Source of the DNA: Desmodesmus armatus | Lineage: Eukaryota > Chlorophyta > Chlorophyceae > Sphaeropleales > Scenedesmaceae | Assembly: GCA_007449985.2 (NCBI GenBank) | Contig: VIIQ02000632.1 | Span: forward strand, 62,001-126,000 | Length of the DNA stretch: 64,000 nt | Direction of reading: 5' to 3' | Shown here: positions 1 to 13,892 of the stretch, in pieces | How positions within the stretch are numbered: position 1 is the first letter of the stretch | How the letters are laid out: each line of letters begins with the position of its first letter | Notes under the pieces: generated by a model | What the model was told of the DNA's origin: nothing | The model's database searches: none | The model's input: only the letters and a program-made list of their open reading frames with translations | Made by a program: the position numbers and the translations under genes

Positions 1-1415
1 GTACTGTGGCATTGTGCTGCAATTGAATGTGTTGCTGTTGTGGCAGTGCAACACTGCCCAGCACCTGCTCAATACTGACATCAGTGTATCAACAACTGCA
101 ATTGTACTGTTACATGCAACACATGGCCTGTTTTGGTGTCAGGCTCTTTGTTGCGTTGGTTTGGTGCATCCCTCATGCGTCTTGTCCATCTATGGGGTCC
201 CTTACATGTATGTGGGGCTTGCCATCCTGCAAAGCCAAGCGCCTCATGGTTGTTGCCGCCAAGGTGTGGTGCGTGATGTTGCTGATCGGCTACACCTCTG
301 TTGTAACGTCTCCTAGATGACTTGTCCAACAGGGGATGTGTCCAGCCATTGGTGCTGTCCACAGCTGATTACAAACAGGTAATTTGTCTGGCCCCAGTGG
401 TGTTGGAGCATTGCACTGTGAGACAGTGCCCGGAACCGGGGAGGTAGCAAGATTTCCTGTGGAGACACTGGGAATACACAAAGATGGGAACACAGAACAC
501 AATGTAACTAGCACTGGGTCCCCCACCATGGAGCATTGCACTATTTTGCTGGCTGGCTCAACCACTCCATAACATGAGAGCCATCTGCACAGTCAGTTCA
601 TTTAGAACAGATACACGTGCTATGAGTTTTCTGCAAACTGTACTGTCTGTCGGTGAGAAAAACTTTTCACACACCAGCACACACCATGCACTTGTTCTGT
701 CTCTTGAACACAATGCCTGTCATATAATCCTGCTTGTAGGGTCCATGCTGAAACAATGCCATTGTCAAGCGCTAGGGTTCATGCACAGTGTCATCATCAG
801 GCACTTGGCAAAAGGTAGCTGTTGCAGCCTAGCTCCTTCTGACTTGCACATTGACAACGCTGGCGCTGTATTTGTTTAGGGATCATCTGCTGCACATCAT
901 TTCACCCCCCTCCTGCAGCAAGCATATATACCAACCCTGCCGGACCCACATACCAACTGTCCCCTTGGTTTGGTCCCACATGGTGAGCATGCTCATAGAA
1001 AGATGACAGACTTACAAAGCCTGAGCACAGCTGGTCAGACACGGGCTGTAAGTACCAGCGCCCACCCAAGCAGTTGCTGCAAGCTATCAAACGATGCTAA
1101 TCAAACCATGACCAAAACAACAGAAGCATGCATGCTGAGGTATCCTTCAGCACCGCTCAAACACCTGCACCCAGGCCACCATACCAGCCAACAGACAGCC
1201 AGCACAGCACCACCACTTGCCACACGCGCAGGCCAACAACACAGCTGCCGTAGTGACAGACCCACCCTCAACCACAGCAGTCACACTGCAGTCAATGGGC
1301 TTTGTCCACAAGTCCAACAGCCACACCATCAACCCACGCACATGTCCTGTGAGAGCACCAACTGCTGCTGCTGCTGGCACGGCTTCAAGCTGGGGGCGCA
1401 GGGCGCGTTTGCTGC
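1..1415. other. 3' flank of alpha-tubulin, no other gene seen
   Basis: Only short, cysteine- and histidine-rich open frames occur here, typical of chance reading of CAG/TGT-rich DNA. The part next to the tubulin stop codon should be its 3' UTR. Nothing else is supported. Confidence 0.5.
1012..1016 (-). promoter_or_regulatory. Candidate TGTAA poly(A) signal of alpha-tubulin
   Basis: TTACA on the plus strand reads TGTAA in the sense of the tubulin gene, about 400 nt after its stop codon. TGTAA is the usual poly(A) signal in chlorophyte algae. The UTR length is inferred. Confidence 0.45.
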
Positions 1416-4440
<3,025 letters not shown>

Positions 4441-5324
4441 GGTCGCTGTTGTTCTTGCTAGCTGGCACGAAAGGGGAGAGCGTACGTTGCTTTTGTTTGC
4501 TTCAGGAGCACCGGCTGTAAGGACCGACGACCCAAAAATGGCCCGGGGGCCGCAGGGGCAAAGCTATGTAGGGGCCCGGTTCAAACGCACGGAAGCTCAG
4601 CGGACGCGAGTCAGTGGAAGCAGGGGGCAGGGAACAGGCTGGGAACGGGCTGACTGGATGCTAGTCTTACAAGATGTGTCTAGGGGTCTCTGGGTGTTAT
4701 GCAGCGGTCTGCAAGGCATGGTCTGCCTCCCTGATCTCGCTTCATCTCAACCCAACCCTTCTGTCCTCCAATGAAGGGGCTGCACACCCCAGTTCATTCT
4801 TGTAGTTGCAAATGCTGTTGCAATTGAGGCCAGTAGCAGGCGGGTAATGCTGCCAGTCCCTACTTCAAACCCATGCCCAGCGGCAGAAGCACCGCATCAG
4901 GCAGTGTCACCATGCGGGCTTCTCAGTGCGTACGTGGTACCTTACTGTTGCAGTGGGGCAAGGAGGTGATAGGATAGAAGCATGATCAGCCTTTGGATCA
5001 ACCATTGAGGCCTGTGGAGAGCCCGCACCGAATCACCCACAAGGTTCTGCCCCACTTCCGACCAGCACGCCTCAGGCTGGTGAGAAGCTTCAGAGAAGCA
5101 CCAGCTGGGGCTTGCAGGTGTATGCTAGGTGCTTCTCCTTTTTGCCATTTTTGCCTTGTGGCTTTGGACGCAGCAGTGGCAGGGCTCAGGGCATCTTCAG
5201 CAGCTGCCCTCACTGAAGCCCCCATGCGAGCCCACCTTGGGTCGCAGGCGCAACGAGCAGCAACAGTAGCAGCACCACCACAGGGAGCACCAACGCCATC
5301 AGCACCAGCTCAGGAATGCTAGCT

Positions 5325-5366
<42 letters not shown>

Positions 5367-5508
5367 CCAACAGCGCTGCTGTTGTGTTCCTTGTGATCTG
5401 GATTTGTGCTTCACCTGTGCTCAGGGTCGGCAGACCGTACTGGGTGCATCAGGTACAGGGGCATCATGCACATACTGATGCTGTGTGTGCTGGCTTGCGG
5501 TGACGCAG
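4441..5508. other. Upstream region of tubulin; CAG microsatellite
   Basis: This segment holds the tubulin 5' flank on the minus strand. A (CAG)n run of about 14 units lies at 5324-5366. Short plus-strand exon-like stretches with donors occur near 4995-5085 and 5420-5450, but no start or continuous frame could be joined to them. Confidence 0.4.
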
Positions 5509-7208
5509 GGCGTGCTACTTCACCGGGAGAACATGGATGCACGGGGACCCCTAATTGAGGCAGTCAGGGTCTCCCAGGGCCCAGTGGGCCGCCACAGTAT
5601 GAGGTTGATCACCCAGCTGATCTGCACGCAACCTGGCATGCCGATTACAGTGTCACACGATCACATGCGGTACTTTGCGCGCAATCAGGTGGGCCTGGGC
5701 ACTGCAGGAAGGCCCCACTGCATGCAGACAGCAACTCAATTGTGTTGTGTTGGCAGTGGCAGTCGGGGTTTGTTCGGCTCGCTGCGTTTAACACAGTGCC
5801 ACGCTGACAGTGAGTCAGGTGTGACGAGGAAACTTGCAGCTGCTGGGGACCCCACACTGTGTGCGGTCGCACCCAGCGTCAGCACCCCGCCTGAGCTCTT
5901 GGCGCACTTCACCGAGCAGCAGCATGTCGGGTACTCAATACACATCCCAACCCCTAGTCTGCAGTGCGCAGGGCTGGCGTGAGCACATGCCAACAGCTGC
6001 TCGTGAGTGCGTGGTTCGACACTCCTACTGGAAGTGCTCACTGCAATTGCCGCGCCCTGCACTCCTGCTGTTTCTGCTGTGCCGTGCAGTAGCGGCATCA
6101 AACTGCCCAGCCACTAATGGGCTAAATATGGGCTGGGCCAGCAGCACACAGATTGCACTGTCAGCCAGGGGCTCAGGAAACGCCTGGTGTTGCTGAGGCG
6201 TTTGGTGCCTCAGCTGGTGTGATCGCTGGATAACAATATGGCCGCCCCAGCAGCTGGGGTTTTGGGTGTGATGGCTGCTTCTGCAGCAGCAGCACATTTC
6301 CATTGATCCAGTTGCAGCACCTGGCAGTGACTGCTGTTCATAGCTGCTTGCTGGTGTTTGCGTTGCTGGTGTTTGCGTTGCTGGTGTTGGCAGTGCCTGT
6401 TGTGAGCTATCTGTTGGCAGTGCCGGTTGTGAAGGCTGGATGTCTGTGTTTTTGCTCAGACACAGCTGTTATGGTGTATTGATGTGGGATAGCCAGTGCA
6501 AACGGCTGCTCACCCCGGCCTGTGTGTCTAGGCATCGATGATGTTATCTGCAATATGGGATAGACTGTGGAGTGTTGTGTGACTCCATGGCCCAGGAGCT
6601 TCCAGAATGCAGGTTGTCGCAAATGCATGCGGTCCAAGAGTCCAAGACACACTTCAAGAGGTGCATTCGTCTGGGCCAAACCCTGTTGTGACCCTAATGT
6701 GACACTGTTGCATTCCCAACCGTTTAAACGAAATTTCTGCATTTTTGTTGGTGCAAATAGTGGGACCTGACCCAGCTCATCAGATTATATCAAGCTCTGA
6801 AAACGCTTCTGCAGCTAATTATCAGTCTTTCCACACAGATATGTACTGTACATCGGACTGTCCGCCAAGGCGGGATGGAGTTCTACGAGCGACAGAGAGA
6901 CCTGGCTCCCTGGGGTAAGCAAGAACATGCACTAAACTACAGTCACAACATATACATTAAGGCGGGCAGCCTGAATCAGCCACGATTGACCTTCACACCG
7001 CTAGCGCCTTCACACCGCTAGCGCTGCTGAACAACCGTAGCTCCATGTCAGCCCGAGGGCACGGCTCGCTGGTTGAAGCGCGGGTAAATTGTATGTTCAT
7101 TCCTTTGTGCAGCCTAGGGTCTTTGAGAGCGTCTTGCTGCACCATGCAGTGAACCAGTTCCCTGGGCAGGACCAGCCCAGCAACAACCTTGCATACCTTT
7201 GGTGCTGA
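5509..7208 (+). CDS. Possible multi-exon gene, unknown product
   Basis: Three exon-like pieces have good splice borders and protein-like composition: 5509-5688 (60 codons, between ACGCAG and GTGGGC), 6839-6914 (between ACACAG and GGTAAG) and a terminal piece from about 7113 to a TGA at 7206-7208 with the reading FESVLLHHAVNQFPGQDQ. The first two join in phase 0, but the second and third do not join in frame, so at least one exon is missing or one piece is wrong. No start codon was fixed and no family was recognised. This is a pointer, not a finished model. Confidence 0.25.
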
Positions 7209-7789
7209 CTCGCAGCTGCTGCGACCCACCTGCAAAATCGGTTTTCTATGCAGTTCACAGTCTATCTCACCTCCAGACAAGGCTGCCAGGCAACATGTGA
7301 GTTTCACTGCCAGCAGCAGTACAGACAGCAGTACACACAGCAGCAGCAGCCTGCTTTGTCATGTCGTCTGTTTGTTGCACGCACATAGGGCCCTGTCGGG
7401 GACCTTAAGGCTGGGGGTGTCATGCGCCTCCTTGCTTACGCACACCCCCACTGGTCCCAGGGCTCACCCCCCTGAGTGGCGGTGGTGAGGTGCTGCTGGG
7501 CGTGCTTCTGCTTGGTTACTGATGCCTTGCACGTAAATAATCTTCACCACTATTTGCAGTAGCAGCATCAGCTTGGGACCAGTGCCAGTAGACTAGCTGA
7601 CGTGCAGTGCATGCACCGCTGTGGGCAGCAGCAACAAGAGCAACAGCAGCCGCTGGCTGGGGTGGCACTCCTGCCCCACTCAAGGCGTTTTTCTTGCCAA
7701 GAGCGTGGCTTGCATGGTTGACGCCCCATGGCCACCAGCCATGCCTGCTGCACTCGAGGGGGGTTTCTGTCAAGACAGCAAGGGGGGGG

Positions 7790-8620
7790 GGTGATGATCC
7801 TACTGCTCTCTGGCTCCTCTGACGCGCATATGCTCACAGGCCGTCAGCCACAGAGTCAGCAGTAGGCAGCAGCAGTGACAGCAAAGGGGGGGGGGGTGGA
7901 TGATGCTGCTACTGCTCTCTGGCTCCTCTGACGTGCATATGCTCACAGGCCGTCAGCCACAGAGTCAGCAGTAGTCGGCAGCAGTGACAGCAAAGTGGGG
8001 GAGTAATGATGCTACTGCTCTCTGGCTCCTCTGACGTGCATATGCTCGCAGGCCGTCAGCCACAGAGTTAGCAGTAGGCAGCAGCAGTGACAGCAAAGGG
8101 GGGAGTAATGATGCTACTGCTCTCTGGCTCCTCTGACGTGCATATGCTCGCAGGCCGTCAGCCACAGAGTTAGCAGTAGGCAGCAGCAGTGACAGCAAAG
8201 GGGGGGAGAGTGATGATGCTACTGCTCTCTGGCTCCTCTGACGTGCATATGCTCGCAGGCCGTCAGCCACAGAGTCAGCAGTAGTCGGCAGCAGTGACAG
8301 CAAAGGGGGGGAGTAATGATGCTACTGCTCTCTGGCTCCTCTGACGTGCATATGCTCGCAGGCCGTCAGCCACAGAGTTAGCAGTAGGCAGCAGCAGTGA
8401 CAGCAAAGGGGGGGAGAGTAATGATGCTACTGCTCTCTGGCTCCTCTGACGTGCATATGCTCGCAGGCCGTCAGCCACAGAGTTAGCATTAGGCAGCAAC
8501 AGTGACAGCAAAGGGGGGGAGAGTGATGATGCTACTGCTCTCTGGCTCCTCTGACGTGCATATGCTCGCAGGCCGTCAGCCATAGAGTTAGCACTAGGCA
8601 GCAACAGTGACAGCAGTGAC
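7790..8620. repeat. Minisatellite, 8 copies of ~104 bp
   Basis: The phrase CTCTCTGGCTCCTCTGACG recurs near 7802, 7912, 8015, 8117, 8222, 8325, 8430 and 8535. Each unit ends in a run of 5 to 10 G. The flanks at about 7690-7775 and 8636-8715 are also copies of each other (GGTTGACGCCCC), so the array sits inside a larger repeat. On the minus strand the units read as a repeated peptide with GLRAYARQRSQRAV, but varying G-run lengths break the frame, so a coding role is unlikely. Confidence 0.9.
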
Positions 8621-9878
8621 GCTGCATTCGATGCGGGTTTTTGCCAACAGTGTTGCTGGCATGGTTGACGCCCCCTCGCCCATGCCTGCTGTACTTGAGG
8701 CGGGTTTCTGCCAACAGTGTTGCTTGCATGGTGGACATCCAGCGCATGCTTTGGCAGCAAGTTTGCAGTGGACAAGAGAGCTGCTGTACATGCGGGCTTG
8801 TCTTGCTGAGGTTTGGGGCCGTGTGGCAGCAGCAACAGACAGGCAGCAAACAGCCCAGAAGCTGCAGCATGTGCCAGGCCGGCCCCACATATGAAATCAT
8901 TTCACCGGGCGTGTGCGCAGCTCGACCTCACTGAGTCATGCATCCATCACTGGCTGCATTGCATTCGTGAGGAGTAATTCAAACATCAGAAAGGCCCCTC
9001 CCAGGCAGGGCGCTGCTGACCTATGCCTTGGCAGCAAATCTAGCTGGATGAAGGTGCTGGGGGCAGGGCAGCAGTTGCCAAGTGCACAACAGCTGAGTGA
9101 TGTGACACAGTGTGATATCAGTGAATGGCTGGCATGAGCTCTTAAGCTTCATAGCTACAGGTGTAACTTTGATTTGATTTGTGTTCAGCTTGAGGAGGGC
9201 GTAGTTGCGCGCGAGCCTTTATGAGGTGGGCCTGGGCACCGGTGCTGCAACATAGTTGCAGTCAGCCGCCGCCAGCCCCTCTCCCCTCGCATCCTCAGCC
9301 TAGCTACTGTAGCCTGTGTAGTTGCTTGGAGGTCGGCACAGGCGCAAATTAAGCGAGGATGCGGTGCGCTGCACGTGTGCGTCTGTGTATCGACCCGTCC
9401 TGCTGCGGCAGCCCGGCTGGCTTTGGGGCGATGGCAGTGTTTGCATTCCAGGACGGGCTAATTGTAAGGGGCCTGACTGCTGGTGAGTGTTGATTACTCA
9501 GTGTCATCAGGAGTGTCAAAGACGCCACTTGTTCCTCAGAGTGTGCACATATGCTCCCCCTGGCTGCTACGTGGCAACCTTACAACACAGCCCTGCCTGA
9601 AGCAACTACAGCGTTGAAGCATCAGCAGCCTCAGTGCTCCAATCATTGAATGAAGATCATGCGCCTGCTGCCAAGACACAAGGCCGTCTGCCTCTACAAA
9701 CCTGACCTAGAAAAGAAGAGGGGCAGAGGCCAGCCCACCATGCAAACCAAGCTATCAACAGAGAGACCTACCAACCAAGTATGCACAAGACGGGTCACGA
9801 GCACAGTCCGTGGGTTTTCTAACAATACACAAGGACAGCAGCACGCAGCGCAGCGTGCTGCTATTCTCCTGCCACCAC
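8621..9878. other. Intergenic, 3' flank of the QWRF-like gene
   Basis: No convincing gene was found. A short plus-strand open frame near 9360-9490 has protein-like composition but no joinable partner. The right part should be the 3' UTR of the minus-strand QWRF-like gene. Confidence 0.4.
9580..9584 (-). promoter_or_regulatory. Candidate TGTAA poly(A) signal of QWRF-like gene
   Basis: TGTAA in the sense of the minus-strand gene, about 295 nt after its stop codon. Confidence 0.4.
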
Positions 9879-12800
9879 TCAGAATGCATCCTCCAGGTCT
9901 GGCTGGTTCATCAGCTGCAGCTGCACCTGCATGCTGTTCACATACAGCTGCAGGTCCGACAGCTCAGCCAGCTGCTGTGTCAGCTGCTGCAGCAGCCTGC
10001 ACTCCTCGTCAGCAACTGTCATCAGGTCACGAGCCAGCGCAGCAGTGTCCTTGATGCCCTTGGGGTGCAGGTGCAGGTCGGCTGCGCTGCTGTGGATGCT
10101 GCTGCTGCGCGCAGCAGCTGCCACAGTGCTGCTGCTGGTGGGGCAATCCCCAGTCATGAGTTGCTGCATGGCAGGACGCAGCTCAGCTAGCAGCTGCATG
10201 CCCTGCTGCAGCTGCCGCTGCAGGGCCTGGAGGTCCGGCTGCTCCGGGCTGTGTCCCACAGTGGCTCCGTTCAGCAGCGGCACATGCGACAGCGCGCTGC
10301 TGCAGGCGGCCTGCAGCTGGCTGACGTTGGCTTGGTGCTGCGCCTGCGTGCACACACACCAGCAAACATGCATGAGAGATGCACTTGCAGTGAGGCAGCT
10401 CAGCAGAGGTGTAGCGGTGACCACTTTCAGCTCTGCGTGGTCTACAGGGGTTGGGGTTGGAGGCTGTGCATGATGCCCGGGTACTTGACAGACTGATGTG
10501 GCAATCAACCAGCGCAGCTAAAGGACCAATCAGCAAAGCAGAGCCAAGAGAGCAGTGCTGCCGGCACGTGGATCATACCTGCGCCTTCCCCCAGGCCTGC
10601 AGCTTGCAGTGCTGCTGCTGCAGCACCTCCTTGAGCTGTGACTGCCAGCCTGACTGCTGTGCATGGTGCTTGGCCTTCAGCAGCTGGCCGGACAGGCCAA
10701 CCACTGCTGCAGCTGCTGCAGCTACAGATGCCTCCATCTGCGCAGACAGCAGACAACAGTACGCAGGAAATGGACCTCACCAGAGTATACACAGCCCCCC
10801 GGCTGACAAGAAGTGTTCAGCAGTCGGATGTATGTTTGACGCAGAGGCTGCTCACAAGTGCGCAAGCTGCTGTCTATCTCTGTGAGGCCCAAATGACAAG
10901 CGCTGCATAGGGCTGCAACTCTTTGTGCTGTGCATAGTCAGCTTTTCCACCCTTGAGGGGCCCTCTGGTGCGACTTTGCATGCACTGTCCGATGGAAACA
11001 CACGGGTTGGTGTTTGAGCAAGTGATTGCAGCACCCTGGCCCTAAACACCCACCTTCTCCTTTTTGGCCTGCAAGGATGCAGCCATGCGCGCATTCAGGT
11101 GCCGCAGCTGCAGCTGCTGCATCCGCAACAGCCGCAGCTGCTGCCGGACCTCATCAGCAGTGTCTGCCTCCGCCTTCTTTGCTGCACCAGCCACAGGTCC
11201 TGCCACTGCTGACATGCTGCTGGCCAGCGAGCGAGGAGTGGGCATCCTGCCAGCCGCTGCAGGCACTGCAGAGCCGCGCGGGGTCCTGCCCCTAGCACTC
11301 AAGGGAGTGGGGGCAGCAGGGGCGCCTCCGTCGCTGCTGACCCTGTTGCGCGCGGTCGGCGTGCCGTGCGGCAGCGGCGGCATGCCTGCTGAGCTCCTAG
11401 CAGCAGCAGCAGCTGGGCCACGTGCACTCAAGCAGCTATGTCCTGCTGCTGCTGCTGGCCGGGTGTTCAGTGGGCCTGCTGCGTCTGACTCTGCATTCTG
11501 GACACCAGCCAACATGGCGCCCAGCTTGAGCTTGGGCACAGCAGGCTTGGAGCTGGCCGGTGTGCTGCTGCCGTGCTGCTGCTGCTCTGCCGACTTGGAG
11601 GTGTCCTGCTGCCGTGCCAGCCGGTCGTTGCCGTCAGGGGTCGAGGCGCGACGCGCGTGCTGCTGGCGGCTGGCAGCAGGCGTTGCTGTGCGTGGCGTAC
11701 GGGGGACCCTGCTGGGTGGCGCGTCACGCACGCTGCGCGGCGTGGCGTCTGGCAGGGCCGCTGCTTCACCGCCGCTGCTTGAGGGCCACCTGCTCGACAG
11801 GGGTGCAGCTGCCTGGCCCCCGCGGCTGCTGGGCTGCCGCTGCTGCTGGGGGGTGCCTGACAAGCTGGCCAGGTTGAGCTTGGGGATCTTTGTGCTGGAC
11901 CCCACCATGGGGCTGGCCTGGGGTTGAGCGTGCTGCAGCTGCTGCTGTCCAGTCAACGCAGGGCTGCTGATCCCACCCAGCCCAGTGCCAAGGCCCGCCT
12001 GAGCAAGCGGCAGCAGCGGCACTGGGCTCGGCCTGCTGCCAGCGGCTTTGCTGCTGCTGGACTTCCCGGCTCGGGCCTTGCCCCCTGAGTCCTTCAGCGT
12101 TGCCATCGTGGCAGTGAATGCAGAGGGGGAGGCTGAGGAAGCCGCTGTAGCTGGGCCTGTGCTCTCTGCTGCACTGCTGGCAGCTGGTGAGGTCACTGTG
12201 CCAGCAGCAGCTGCGGCTGCAGATGCTACTGGTGCACTGCTGCTGCTACTGCTGCCCTTGCCACCAGCAGCTGCCTTGCCGACTGTGCTGCTGCCAGCAG
12301 CAGGTTTTCTGCTGCCAGTGCTGGGCTCCTTGTTGACGCGCGTTGCAGCAGTCGCCCTGAACAGTGTGTTCTTCGGAGCTGGCTCCTTGAATGTGCCAGG
12401 CTTGACTGCAGTGCGCTGCTGCTGCTTCATCTCCCTCCAAGCACTCAGCTTGGCTCGCATGTCCCCAGTCCCTCCCTGCTGCTGCGCTGACACGGTGCCG
12501 GTGAGGTCCGCGCTGAACACCCCCGGCCTGTCCCCTGCGGCTGCCGACCTGCTGCTGATAGCAGCGGACATGCTGAGGCCCCGTGGCGTCTGCATGGCCT
12601 GCTGCCTAGAGTGGGGTGCAGCACTGGCTGCACTCAGTGCCTGCAGGCCCCTGCCGGATGTGCTGGGACCCATCATGGGTGCAGCAGCCGGTGCAGGAGT
12701 CATGAACTGCTGCTCTGCTGCATGCCGCTGCAGTTGCTGCCGTGGGCCCGCTGCTGGTGTAGGCAGTGGAACACCGCCGCGTGCCCTGCTGGCCTTGGCT

Positions 12801-13196
12801 GCTGTGCTGGACCCCACACTGCCTCCAGACGCCATGAGGGGTGTGGCAGCATGGTTTGAGTGCTGCAGCTCTGCCCAACCCGTGCTGCCAAACCCTGCTA
12901 GGCTTGCACGGCCGGTTAGTGGCCCATTGGCAGGGGCAGCATGCACTCCATGCGCTGCTGGCGGCTTGGGCTGAAGGTACCTTGCAGTAACCTGCAGGCA
13001 GCCGCCCAAATGGTTGATGATGGTGGCAGTGTTGGTGATGCCTATGTGAACTGGAGGTGCGCAGACACACTAACAAGGCAAGTTGACGTGCATTTCTGGG
13101 TGTAATGCACCTACATCCGCAGCAGCACCCGTATGTCTGCCTCACCTGACGCGCCTTGGGCTTTGCTGTGTGCGCTGCATTCAGCAGCAGAAACAA
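9879..13196 (-). CDS. QWRF-motif / augmin subunit 8-like protein
   Basis: Probable member of the plant QWRF (DUF566) family, whose AUG8 member is the microtubule-binding subunit of augmin, which recruits gamma-tubulin to existing microtubules. Exons: 13196-13146, 12991-11054, 10737-10579 and 10343-9879; phases join to about 870 residues. Joining exons 1 and 2 gives KARQVTARYL, like the family's conserved N-terminal V-T/S-S/A-RYL motif. A long basic Ser/Ala/Pro-rich middle follows (about residues 30-620), as in the family. The C-terminal helical domain begins LRLLRMQQLQLRHLNAR, which aligns with LRLLxNRLLQWRFxNAR; the QWRF core itself is changed to LQLR. The end ELSDLQLYVNSMQVQLQLM resembles the family's last helix. 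An unspliced start at 13009 is the alternative. Assigned from remembered family motifs, not a search. Confidence 0.72.
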
Positions 13197-13892
13197 GGTG
13201 CATGCTTGTGATCAGCGTGCGTGCTTACAAAGGCTCACCATGGACAATGCATTCAGTGTTATGGATGGCTATTGCACACAGTTTTGATCACAGTCACCTG
13301 ATCCTGCAGGAGCCTGGTGGTCGCCTTCGTCTTGCACTGCTGTCTGTCTGTGTGCCATTCAGCCTTTCATGTAGCAGGCTGTCGAGCGCCTCAATGATCT
13401 CAGGTGTTTGAGTTGCGCTGTGCCAAGACGGCTAAGGGCTTCATTTCTGAGGAACTGAGACAGTATGACAAGGAATCAGCACAACAACAGACTGTGCACA
13501 AGGTACTGCCTGTGAACCTCAGCTTCTGCTTGATAGTATTGATCAAATAGTTGCAAAGCAAAGCAAAGCGAAAGCAACTGGCATGCGATCGAACTGGCGC
13601 GACAGACAAATTTTGTTTTTGACAGTTTGTGTTTTGTGACAGCTCCACGTCAAGTGCCGCACAGCCTTGATAATCAGGCATCCTCTTCTAACCCAGTCTT
13701 CTCGGCCGTCTGATCAACCCGCCAGCAGCTCCCCAGCAGACCTCACCGACTGTTTTGCAGCTCCCACCTCCGTTGGGCAGCGTCAGCAAGCAGTGTTCAT
13801 TCATGACAACGCTTTGTCACTTATAACGCCTGCATGCGGGTGCCAGCAGCACAGCTTGTGTGATTGACCTGACTGCAAAACAGCAGGAAGTC
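13197..13892. promoter_or_regulatory. Shared divergent upstream region, QWRF-like gene / PP2A
   Basis: This 0.7-kb gap separates two genes that start in opposite directions, so it must hold both promoters and 5' UTRs. No TATA box or named element could be assigned. The part from 13545 to 13660 is more A/T-rich than its surroundings. Confidence 0.4.

Noticed and set aside
7790..8620. CRISPR array
   Set aside because: The whole ~104-bp unit is repeated with no variable spacers, and the DNA is eukaryotic.
8275..8835. Repetitive secreted or structural protein on the minus strand
   Set aside because: Units differ by G-run length, so the frame breaks repeatedly, and no start, splice sites or conserved codon bias are seen.
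12048..12974. Plus-strand Ala/Leu-rich ORF
   Set aside because: It is the antisense shadow of the Ser/Ala-rich exon of the QWRF-like gene.
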